Origin: Prorocentrum cordatum
Taxonomy: Eukaryota; Sar; Dinophyceae; Prorocentrales; Prorocentraceae
Direction of reading: 5' to 3'
Length of the DNA stretch: 64,000 nucleotides
Assembly: GCA_963575745.1 (NCBI GenBank)
Contig: CAUYUJ010015735.1
Coordinates: 1-64,000 of the forward strand
A program made the translations under genes and the position numbers. This document shows, one piece after another, positions 1-9,429 of the stretch. Position 1 is the stretch's first letter, and every line of letters starts with the position of its first letter. The notes under the pieces are model-generated. The model did no database searches, was not told the origin of the DNA, and worked only from the letters and a program-made list of their open reading frames with translations.

Positions 1-455
1 CCTCCTCCTGCTCCCTGCTCCTGCTCCTGTACTGCTCCTCCCTCTCCCCCTCCTCCTCCTCCTCCGCCTCCTCATCCTCCTCCTCCTTCCGCCTCCTCAT
101 GCCTCGTCCTCCTCCTCCTCCTTCTCCTCCTCCTGCTCCTGCTCCTCCTCCTCCCCTCCTCCTTCTCCTCCTCCTCCTCCTCCTCCTCCGCCTCCTCCTC
201 TTCCTTCCCCCTCCTCCTCGTCTTCCTCATCCTCCTCCTCCTCATCCTCTTCCTCCTCTCATCCTCCTCCCCCTCCTCCTGCTCCTCCTCCTCCCCCGCC
301 GCCTCTTCCTCCTCCTCCGCCTTCTCCTCCTCCTCCTCCTCCTCCTCCTCCTCTTTCTCCTCCTCCTGCTCCTGCTCCCCATCCTCCTCCTCATTCCGCT
401 CATCATCCTGTTCCTCATCCTGCTCATCCTACTCCTCCTACTCCTCCTCCTCCTC
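1..455. repeat. CCT/TCC trinucleotide array
   Basis: Imperfect CCT repeats, pyrimidine on the plus strand, with scattered GCT, CAT and CTT variants. Open in several frames only because the period is three. No gene seen. Confidence 0.95.
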
Positions 456-1330
456 ATCATCATCATCATCAGCAGCATCATCATCAGCAACAGCCTCATC
501 GTCACCGTCCTCACGATCATTAGCTGCATACTCAGCAGCAGCAGCATCAACATCAGCATCGTCAGCACCAGCATCGTAATCATCGTATTCATCAGCAACA
601 TCATCAGCATCATCAGCAGCAGCATCAGCATCGTCATCACCACCAACAGCATCGACACCAGAAACGTCAGTACAAGCATCAGCATCAGCAGTAGCATCAT
701 TGTCATCGTCATCATCAGCATCATCGGCGGTCGCATCATCAGCATCATCATCAGCATCATCAGCATCAACAGTATAATCAGCAGCATCATCCTCAGCATC
801 AGCATCCTCATTGTCATCAGCATCCGCATCGTACACAGCACCAGCATCAACATTATCACCAGCACCATCAGCATCAGCATCAGCATCAGCAGCTGCATAA
901 CCCGCATCAGCATCAACATCATCGGCAGCATCAACAACAGCAGCATCATCATCAGCATCAGCATCCTCATCAGCATCGTCAGCATCAGCATCAGCATCAC
1001 CAACATCAGCATCAGCATCATCAGCATCAGCATCATCATCATCAGCAACAGCATCACCATCATCGTCAACAACATCAGCATCAGCATCATCAGCATCAGC
1101 ATCAGCAGCATCAGCAGCTGCAGCATCATCAGCAGCATCATCATCATCCTTGTCATCAGCATCGACATCATCATCGTCAGCAGCAGCATCATCATCATCA
1201 GCATCATCATCATCAGCATCATCAGCATCATCATGATAACCATCATCGGCATCATCAGCATCGGCATCATCCTCAGCATCAGCAGCATCATCATCGTCAG
1301 CATCATCATGCTCCTCGTCATGATCATCAT
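456..1330. repeat. CAT/CAG trinucleotide array
   Basis: Interspersed CAT, CAG, GTC and AAC triplets. The frames give poly-Ile/Ser, poly-Met/Leu or poly-Asp/Ala, none of which looks like a real protein. Confidence 0.95.
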
Positions 1331-1700
1331 CCTCCTCTTCCTCCTCCTCCGCCGCCTCGTCCTCCTCCTCCTACTCGTCCCTCCTCCTCCTCCCTCCCTC
1401 TCCCTCAATCCTCCTCCTCTTCCTCCACCTCCTCCCTCCCGTCCTCCTCCTCCTCCTCCTCCTCCTCCTCCTTCCTCCTCCTCCTCCCTCCCAAAATAAA
1501 CAAGGCCGTCTTCCTCTCATCCTCCTCCTCATCCCCCTCCTCTCCTCCGCATCCTCCTCCTACTCGACATCCCCTCCTCCTCCGTCACCTCTCCTCCCCC
1601 TCCTCTCCTCCTCCTCCTCATCATCATCATTCGGTCGTCCTTATACTCCTTCACATCCTTCTCCCTCCTCATCCTCCGCCTCCGCCTCCTCCTCCTCCTC
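1331..1700. repeat. CCT trinucleotide array
   Basis: Returns to CCT triplets with short non-repeat breaks near 1495-1510 and 1570-1660. Confidence 0.9.
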
Positions 1701-1782
1701 CTCCTCATCATCATCGTCGTCCGTCGTCAGCATCAGCATCAGCATCAGCATCAGCATCAGCATCATCATCAGCATCATCATG

Positions 1783-1878
<96 letters not shown>

Positions 1879-2220
1879 TCGCCGCCTCATCCTCCTTCTT
1901 CTCCTCCTCCTGCTCCTCCTCCTCATCCTCAATCTCCTCCTCCTCGGTATCATCCTCCTCATCATCTTCCTCATCCTCCTCCTCTGCCTCCTCCCCCTCA
2001 CCATCATCATCAGCATCAGCATCATCATCCTTATCATCAGTATCATCATCAGCAGCAGCAGCATCATCAGCATCAGCATCAGCATCATCAGCATCATCAT
2101 CATCAACAGTAGCATCATCAGCAGCAGCATCATCATCATCGGCATCATCAGCATCATCATCAGCATCAGCAGCAGCATCATCAACATCAGCATCATCAGC
2201 ATCAGCAGCAGCATCATCAA
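1701..2220. repeat. CAT/CAG array with a pure CAT run
   Basis: Contains an uninterrupted run of about 31 CAT units at roughly 1784-1878, the purest CAT tract in this block. It is followed by CCT and then CAG/CAT mixtures. Confidence 0.95.
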
Positions 2221-2619
2221 TATCCTCCCCCTTCCGCGTCCTCCTCCTCGTCCTCTTCCTCCTCCTCCTCATCGTCGTCCTCTTCCCCTCCGTCTTATCA
2301 CTAGTATGTTTAGTACCCGTGGCACTACGATCGGTCTCAGTAGTCGCATTATTCTGTGTAGAAGTAGTACCGGTCGTCGTCGTATAAGTCGTCGTCTTCC
2401 TCCTCCTCATCCACCTCTTCCTCCGCATCCGCCTCCTCCGCCTCATCCTCTGCATCCTCATCAGCAGCACCCTCATCAACATCACGATCATCCGTGTTAT
2501 CGCCAGCATCATTATCAGTAGCAGCAGTAGCCGCATCAGCATTATAATCGGCAGCATCATCATCATCAGCAGCAGCATCATCTGCATCCTGGCCATCATC
2601 AGCATCATCATCATCATCG

Positions 2620-2675
<56 letters not shown>

Positions 2676-2833
2676 ATCATCAGATTCACCGTCATCAGCA
2701 GCATCAGCTTCAGCATCAGCATCAGCAACAGCAGCATCGTCGTCAGCATCAGCATCAGCAGCATCAGCATCATCATCAGCAGCATCATCAGCATCATCAT
2801 CATCATCAGCAGCAGCATCATCATCGGCGTCGG

Positions 2834-2877
<44 letters not shown>

Positions 2878-2878
2878 G

Positions 2879-2919
<41 letters not shown>

Positions 2920-3035
2920 GCAGCAGCATCATCAGCATCAGCATCATCATCATAATCAGCATCAGCATCATCACAATCACCCATCTCATCACCGTCATCA
3001 TCGACGCATCATCGTCAGCATCAGCTCATCATCCC
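2221..3035. repeat. Mixed CCT and CAT/CAG arrays around a short non-repeat island
   Basis: About 90 bases at 2300-2390 are not clearly repetitive but are rich in GTCGT and GTAGTA motifs. CAT/CAG triplets follow to 3035. No coding signal. Confidence 0.85.
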
Positions 3036-4485
3036 TCCTCCTCCTCCTCATCTCCCTCCTCCTCCTCTCATCCTCATCTCCTCCATCTCCTCCTCCTCCT
3101 CCTCCTCCTCCTCCTCCTTCTCCTCCTCCTCCTCCTTCCTCCTGCTCCCCCTCCTCATCTTCCTCTTCTCCGCCCCCTCAGCCTCCCCCTCCTTCCTCCA
3201 CCTCCTCCTCATCTCTTCTATTCCTCCTCCTCCTCCTCTTCCTCCTCCTACCTCCGCCTCCGCCGCCTTCCGCCTCCGCCTCTCGCCCCTCCTCCTCCTC
3301 TACCCTCCCCCCGCCCCCGCTCCTCCCTCCACTCTCATTCCTCCCCTCCCTCCTTCTTCCCTCCCTCCCTCCCCCCTCCTCCTATTCCTCCTCTCTCCCC
3401 TCCCTCCTCTCTCATCTCCTCCCATCATCCTCCTCTATCAGCCTCCTCCCTCTCCCTCCTCCCCTCCCTCCGTTCTAATCCCTCCTCCCTCCTCCCTCAC
3501 CCTCCTCCCTCCTCTCTCCTCTCTCCTCTCTCCTCTCGCCTATCGCATCTCGCCCCTCGCCTCTCGCCACTCTCATATGTCCTCTCTTCTCTCGCCTCTC
3601 GCCTATCGCCTATCGCCTATCGCCTTTATCTTCGCTTTTCTCTCTTCTCTCCTCGCTCCTCGCTCATCTCTCCTCTCTCATCTCTGCTTTCTCTCCTCTC
3701 TATCCTCTCTCTTCTTCTCTCTCTCCTCCCTCCTCACGTATCCCTCCTTCCTCCTCGCTCCTCTCTCCTCTCCTCCCTCCTCTCATCTCGCCTATCGCCT
3801 CTCCCCTCTCTCCTCCTTCTCCTCTGTCCTCTATCTTCCCTCCTCTCCTCCTCTCTCCTCTCTCCTCTCTCCTCCTCCTCTCTCCTCTCTCCTCTCTCCT
3901 ATCGCATCTCGCCTCTCGCCTCTCCTGCCTCTCTCCTCTCCTGGATCCTGTTCGACATCTCTCCTCTCTCCTCTCTCCTCTCTCATCTATCCTCCCTCAT
4001 CCCTCCTCTCTCCTCCTCCTCCTCTCCTCCTCTCTCCCCTCTCCTCTCCTTCCTCCTCCCTCCTCCTCCTCTCTCCTCTCTCCTCTCTCCTCCTCGCCTC
4101 CTCCCCTCCTCCTCCCTCTCCTCCTCCTCCTCCTCCTCCTCCTCCCCCTCATCTCTCCCCCTCCTCCCTCCTCCTCCTCCGCTCCCTCCTCCTCGCTCCT
4201 CCTCCTCCTCCTCCTCCTCCTCCTCCTCCTCCTCCTTCCCCCTCTCCTCCTCCTCCTCCTCTCCGCCTCCTCCTCCTCCTCCTCTCCTCCTCCTCCTCCT
4301 CCTCCTCCTCCTCCTCCTCCTCCTCCATCCTCCTCCTCCTCCCCCCCCTCCTCCTGCGCCTCCTCCTCCTCCTCCTCTTCCTCCTCTTCCTCCTCCTCCT
4401 CCTCCTCATCCTCATCCTCCTCATCCTCCTCCTCCGCGTCGCCGCCGCCGCCGACGACGCCTCCTCGTCCTCCCCCTCCTCCATT
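3036..4485. repeat. 1.45-kb polypyrimidine tract
   Basis: Almost purely C and T on the plus strand. CCT units dominate at both ends. The middle (about 3480-4000) is built of CTCTCCT units interspersed with CTCGCCTAT variants. Such long homopurine/homopyrimidine mirror-like DNA can form triplex (H-DNA) structures; that is inference. Confidence 0.9.
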
Positions 4486-4569
4486 CCTTTTCCGTAGATT
4501 CAGCTCCTCCCTGTCGCGCACCGAAGCCGGTCGCGGGGTTTCGCCCGAGACTTCCTTACCACTAATGAT

Positions 4570-4950
4570 CCACAAATTGGCCACGGCTTCACAAATTGAG
4601 GGCGGGCCGCTTCAAAAATGTAGCTCTCGCCTTAGTTAGCACCACGCACATTCGGCTTTAAAATGCTACAAGATCTTCGCGTATTGAGGGCGGGTGGTTT
4701 TCGAAATGTGGCTCTCGCCTTAGCGCCGCGCACAGTCGTTTTGAAAATCACAATAGTTTCACGGGTTGAAAATGGGTGGTTTTCCAAATGTCGCTCTCGC
4801 CTTAGCGCCGCACACATTCGTTTTACGAATGTGCAAGAATTTCACGGATTGAGGGCGGTTCCTTTCCAACATGTGTCAAAATGTGGCTCTGGCACTAGCG
4901 CCGCACACCTTCGTTTTCACACATTGCAATGGGGTCACGGATTCCCATGG
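4570..4950 (+). repeat. Degenerate tandem repeat, unit 82-93 bp
   Basis: Four recognisable copies share the core AAAATGTGGCTCTCGCCTTA followed by a GCGCCGC/CACA segment and TTCGTTTT. The core GCTCT falls at 4623, 4711, 4793 and 4886, so spacing is 88, 82 and 93 bp. A weak fifth copy lies near 5035. Related dispersed copies lie at 5550-5700, 14595-14640 (inverted) and 23645-23798. Confidence 0.75.
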
Positions 4951-5256
4951 TTAACGTACCAGAAACGATATTTTGGAACGGTTCAGGATTGTCAATGCGC
5001 AACAGCTACATTGAGTCACGGTGTCGAAGTCCCAGGTGGCGCTCTGGCACGATTCCAGATCGTCAAGACGAAAGAGTCAAGTTGATTCGCGGCGCTTAAA
5101 TCTTGAGAATTATGTTTGGCGCGCTTCCAGATCTTTTAACGTATGTTTCCCAACGGGGCACTTCCTTCAGTGGAAATGAATCCGTGTAGGGGCCTATGAA
5201 CAGGGAGCTTGAAGAGAATATTGCAACATCGTTGATGAATCTTGGGTGTACACTGG
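4951..5256. other. Non-repeat sequence, no gene seen
   Basis: Continuation of the degenerate repeat zone with decaying copies. A plus-strand frame to 5085 is open but reads as translated repeat. Nothing recognisable. Confidence 0.5.
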
Positions 5257-5325
5257 CCCTCCTCCTCCTCCTCCTCCTCCTCCTCCTCCTCCTCCTCCTC
5301 CTCCTCCTCCTCCTCCTCCTCCTCC
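5257..5325. repeat. CCT microsatellite
   Basis: Nearly perfect run of about 22 CCT units, followed by looser C/T-rich sequence to about 5412. Confidence 0.95.
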
Positions 5326-5549
5326 ATACTTTCCCCTCCTCCCTCGTCCTCCCCTTCCAAACCTCTCCCCGTCTCCCCTCCTCCCCCCTCCTCCCCGCTC
5401 TCCCTCCTCCTTAATTCGTCGGCCTCGCAACCAATTAATTCCTCCCCGTCGTTCCGACAGACGCGTCGGTAATCAGGACGGGCCGCGCGTTTCGCCCGAG
5501 ACCTCCTCACCGCCCATGGGCAAGAAGCTTGAAGCGACACATCAGTGGC

Positions 5550-5710
5550 AACAAGGATGAAGGACGGGCCGTTTCCAAAATGCAGCTCTCATCCGCGCGC
5601 CGCACAGATTTGAGGAAAGCTTCCAGCAGCTACAGGGACCGAGCGCGAGCCGCTTCCAAAATGAGGCTCCCGCCCCAGCGGCGCGCACGGTCGTCCTAGA
5701 GAGCTTCGAC
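5550..5710 (+). repeat. Two dispersed copies of the AAAATG-GGCTC repeat family
   Basis: Two units begin CCAAAATGCAGCTCTC (about 5574) and CCAAAATGAGGCTCCCG (about 5656). Each is followed by a CGCACA segment, as in the 4570-4950 array. From 5711 to 6000 I see only GC-rich sequence without a recognisable feature. Confidence 0.6.
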
Positions 5711-6003
5711 CGGCTGCGAGCCTGCTGCCAAGACACACCCGCAACCGCCTGGGCGCAGGGGCACCCCTTTGGCGAAAGCGGCAGATGCTCAGACGAGGGG
5801 CTGAGATGGCGCAGCCGCAGCGGGGAGCAGGGGAGGAGCATGCATCGGCTTCACGCAAAGGTGACCCTGGGCAAGAGTGCCCTTTGGTGCGCGGATCGTG
5901 GGAGCGCAAGGTGGCCAAATCCAAGCGCGCAGGCAGCCGCTATCGCATCGCGCTCCGCGGCCCGGGAGACCCCAGTGAGCCCGACACTCGTACGCCTAGT
6001 CGC

Positions 6004-7694
6004 ATTAATTTACCAGCCTCGAACGTATCCCTATCCCCAAGATTGACACGCCAAAAGGCGATGACAATCTTAGGGATTCGCCCTCAAAAAATTACCCTGG
6101 CGACGTACCCAACCCCTGCGCAAAAGCGGGGCGCAAATAGTTTAGGATACTTTATAAGGGGGCGATGACGGAACGAGGGTTACATATGTCTGCAGACGGA
6201 ATTCGGGAGACTCGCAGGACACTGGCTACAGGAAAAGGGCTTGATAAAGCTGATGTTTTACAATTCCTGAGCACTCCTAGCCACTTCGAAAACGGGGATC
6301 ACAGCAGGCCTCGAAAGTGGCGACAGGTTCACAGATCGCAGCCCCGCAGGGATGGCGAGGTCTCATTTGAATCTGCCCGTGGCCCTCACTGTGCCGGGCC
6401 CCCCAGCAGGCCTCGAAAATGGCGGCAATTTCGCAGATTGCAGCCCCCCAGGGATGGCGAGGTCTAATTTGAATCCGCGCGTGGCCCTCACTGTGCTGGG
6501 CCCCCCAGCAGGCCTCGAAAATGGCGACAGTTTCGCAGATCGCAGCCCCCCAGGGATGGCGAGGTCTAATTTGAATCTGCGCGTGGCCCTCACTGTGCTG
6601 GGCCCCCCAGCGGCCTCGAAAATGGCGACAGTTTCGCAGATCGCAGCCCCCCAGGGATGGCGAGGTCTAATTTGAATCCGCGCGTGGCCCTCACTGTGCT
6701 GGGCCCCCCAGCAGGCCTCGAAAATGGCGACAGTTTCGCAGATCGCAGCCCCCCAGGGATGGCGAGGTCTAATTTGAATCCGCGCGTGGCCCTCACTGTG
6801 CTGGGCCCCCCAGCAGGCCTCGAAAATGGCGACAGTTTCGCAGATCGCAGCCCCCCAGGGATGGCGAGGTCTAATTTGAATCTGCCCGTGGCCCTCACTG
6901 TGCTGGGCCCCCCAGCAGGCCTCGAAAATGGCGACAGTTTCGCAGATCGCAGCCCCCCAGGGATGGCGAGGTCTAATTTGAATCCGCGCGTGGCCCTCAC
7001 TGTCTGGCCCCCCAGCAGGCCTGCGACAGTGATCGCAGCCCCAGGGAAGGTCGAAACGGTGCTGGGCCCCCCAGCAGGCCTCGAAAATGGCGACAGTTTC
7101 GCAGATCGCAGCCCCCCAGGGATGGCGAGGTCTAATTTGAATCCGCGCGTGGCCCTCACTGTGCTGGGCCCCCCAGCAGGCCTCGAAAATGGCGACAGTT
7201 TCGCAGATCGCAGCCCCCCAGGGATGGCGAGGTCTAATTTGAATCCGCGCGTGGCCCTCACTGTGCTGGGCCCCCCAGCAGGCCTCGAAAATGGCGACAG
7301 TTTCGCAGATCGCAGCCCCCCAGGGATGGCGAGGTCTAATTTGAATCCGCGCGTGGCCCTCACTGTGCTGGGCCCCCCAGCAGGCCTCGAAAATGGCGAC
7401 AGTTTCGCAGATCGCAGCCCCCCAGGGATGGCGAGGTCTAATTTGAATCCGCGCGTGGCCCTCACTGTGCTGGGCCCCCCAGCAGGCCTCGAAAATGGCG
7501 ACAGTTTCGCAGATCGCAGCCCCCCGCAGGCAAGACAGGAAGAGGCGGGAGGAGAAGGGACGCGACCACACTGCTCTATTCAAAACGAATACCCAACCAA
7601 GGAGGGTTGGGAATAAGGGAATCCCTAAGATTGGCATCGTGATGAGGAGGTGCCCAGCACAGGGATAGGGATATGTTCCAGGCTGGTAATTAAT
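6004..7694. mobile_element. Inverted-repeat-bounded element carrying a 102-bp satellite
   Basis: The sequence at 6004-6083 recurs inverted at 7618-7694. The outer parts match well: ATTAATTTACCAGCCTCGAA on the left, ATTAATTACCAGCCTGGAA on the complement of the right. Both continue with a TATCCCTATCCC segment, and after a divergent middle both have CAATCTTAGGGATTC. The 102-bp array lies between. No convincing target-site duplication and no transposase are seen, so it is a non-autonomous or foldback-type element by inference. Confidence 0.6.
6288..7527. repeat. 102-bp tandem satellite, about 12 copies
   Basis: The core GGCCTCGAAAATGGCG recurs at 102-bp steps (for example ends at 6420, 6522, 6623, 6725, 6827, 6929). 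One copy lost a base and one near 7004-7065 is rearranged and shortened. Because 102 is 34 codons, both strands stay open over hundreds of codons. Near-identity of copies on both strands, with no non-repeat protein, argues for a non-coding satellite. Confidence 0.93.
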
Positions 7695-7937
7695 AGCAGT
7701 TGATTGCGGGGGGGCCGGCCAGCCTCAGAGGCGATTGCGGTTACATGTTGTGGGCCACGCTGGGCGCCAAATATACGGCGAGGAGGGCGAGCACCGACAT
7801 CTGCGAATCGCCGCCGCGTCCACTTCTTCGGAGCCTGAGTCTACCACCCACACGTGCAAAAAGGACGGCACTGGAGGAGTGCACACCATAGAAAAACCCC
7901 AATCAGTGGATGGCTTGAAAATTAATATTATGAATAT

Positions 7938-8190
7938 TGAGATCGACTGTGAGATCGATAACGAGATCGACAGTAGGATCGATAGTGAGGACGACAGTGA
8001 GGTCGATCGTGAGATCGATAGTGCAGCCGATTCAGTGAGATCGACAGTGATATCGATCGTGCGATCGCTCCTGCGATCTATAGGGAGAACGATTGTGAGA
8101 TCGATGGTGAGATGGATGGTGAACTCGAGTGTCAGATCGATCGAGAAGCGGGCAATGAGATCGACGATGAGGCCGATCGATGAGGAGATC
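7938..8190. repeat. GATCGA-based minisatellite
   Basis: Degenerate 8-12 bp units of the form GAGATCGATAGT, GAGATCGACAGT and similar. The self-complementary ATCGAT core makes it rich in short palindromes. Confidence 0.8.
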
Positions 8191-8369
8191 GACCCAGAGA
8201 ACCCGGCAACCCGGAAACCCAGAAACCCGGGAACCTCGTCGCCCACCGAGATCGGCCCGGCGGAGCCAGCAGCTGGGACACGGGGAGCCCGGAGCCGAGG
8301 CCCCGGGAACCTGGCCGCCTGCCGAAATCGGCCGCCGGGCACTTTCGCCAGATCGTTCAACATTCGCTA

Positions 8370-8545
8370 CAGTCGGGGGCTTGACCTGAGGAACCCAAAA
8401 TAAGGAACGAGGCCCCTTTTGTCCATGAGTTGAACTTCGATTTCCGATCGAAAACATAAGGAAAACCTGAGGCAAGCTGCGAAACACTTAAGGAACGCGG
8501 AGCCCCTCCCCAACGAAAAGGGTTCCTTCTTCAGCGCCCCGACTG
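8370..8545. mobile_element. 176-bp MITE, TA-flanked (Tc1/mariner-like ends), copy 1
   Basis: Ends are CAGTCGGGG and its inverted partner CCCCGACTG, flanked on both sides by TA (8368-8369 and 8546-8547). A second inverted block, AAGGAACCC, follows at a similar offset inside each end. A second copy of identical length lies at 55600-55775. TA target-site duplication with CAGT termini is typical of Tc1/mariner derivatives. There is no transposase, so it is non-autonomous. Confidence 0.75.
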
Positions 8546-8547
8546 TA

Positions 8548-9160
8548 GGGCCCCTCCATTGCAAGCACCGATTCGGGAAAGGCTCTGAACACGCGCTCCC
8601 ATTACAAATCAAGTCTGAACGTTGCCATGATCGCCCAAGGGGCGCTCTGGGCCAGGAGGTCATCGGCGGTTGCTGGCATGTTCTGAGGATGTACGATGCA
8701 AAGATGGAGGGGGCTGGTAGTGTTCGACGTGCATCTCTCACTCCTGCGAGGGAGGCGGGGAGGAGCAGAGGGAGGCGGCGAACCCATCACCTCTCGCCGC
8801 CTGACCCCCGCAAAGACGGCGGCCGCGCCTGCACGCACTTCTTGCCACTCAGTCGTCCACGTCGATCACGGCGGAGAAACGGTCGCACACCCGGTCCAAG
8901 TAGACTTGCAGAGTGCCTCGCCCGGTCTCTCGCCGAGATGGAATGGGTGATGGGGGCCGGCAGGCAAAGGCGAAGGCCCATTGGGGGCTTTTTGCGGGTC
9001 ACTACCACAACAAACTACGCCCCTGCGAGTAGTATGGAAGCAGGAGGAGGAGGCGGAGGACGCGGGGGAAGGCCCCGGGGCAACCGCGCTTGGTATCTGT
9101 GCCGCCAGCTCGATTGTGCCGGTCGCCCAGATGGAGCGCAGACCGCCGTTTCAGAAGCCT
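8548..9160. other. Unique GC-rich stretch, no assigned gene
   Basis: No repeat structure. A short minus-strand open segment between stops at about 8856-8994 contains LQVYLDRVCDRFSAVIDVDD and reads like protein, but it is too short to assign. It could be an exon fragment. Confidence 0.4.
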
Positions 9161-9290
9161 TGGTGTAAGCAGGAGGCGGGGGAGGACCAGGAGGAACAGC
9201 AGGGAGGGAGGAGGGGGAGAGGGAGGAAGGGAGGGAGGAGGGAAGGGGCCAGAGGCCACAGTCGGGGGAGCAGCAGAAAGGGGGAGCAGG
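9161..9290. repeat. GGA/GGGA-rich purine tract
   Basis: Irregular GGGAGGAGG units on the plus strand. Confidence 0.8.
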
Positions 9291-9314
9291 AGTGCTGGAT
9301 TGGGTCGAGCTTTA

Positions 9315-9357
9315 TGTCGGGCGTGTCCCCCTACAGGGGGATTTTCGACGAAATCTA
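9315..9357 (+). repeat. Solo terminus of the TCGGGC-GTCCCCCTA MITE family
   Basis: GTCGGGCGTGTCCCCCTACA followed by GGGGGATTTT matches the left ends of the elements at 47062 and 48978. No matching right end is found downstream, so this is a truncated or orphan end. The TCCCCCTACAGGGGGA core is itself a near palindrome. Confidence 0.6.
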
Positions 9358-9429
9358 AATTATCCTGGCGAAGGACCCAACCATATGCAATTGTGAATAC
9401 CGCAATTGTGAATATCTTCCTCGGTGGCG

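Noticed and set aside
99-3001. Long open frames encoding poly-Leu/Pro, Ile/Ser, Met/Leu, His or Asp/Ala
   Set aside because: They follow from CCT and CAT/CAG triplet repeats, are open on both strands and have no non-repeat domain. The same reasoning removes the frames in all other triplet arrays of the window.
6363-7637. 424-residue minus and 319-residue plus frames of 34-residue repeats
   Set aside because: The 102-bp satellite period is divisible by three, so both strands stay open. Nothing unique flanks them to make a protein.
8856-8994. Short minus-strand protein-like segment LQVYLDRVCDRFSAVIDVDD
   Set aside because: Only about 46 codons between stops and no recognisable family. Left as a note, not a gene.
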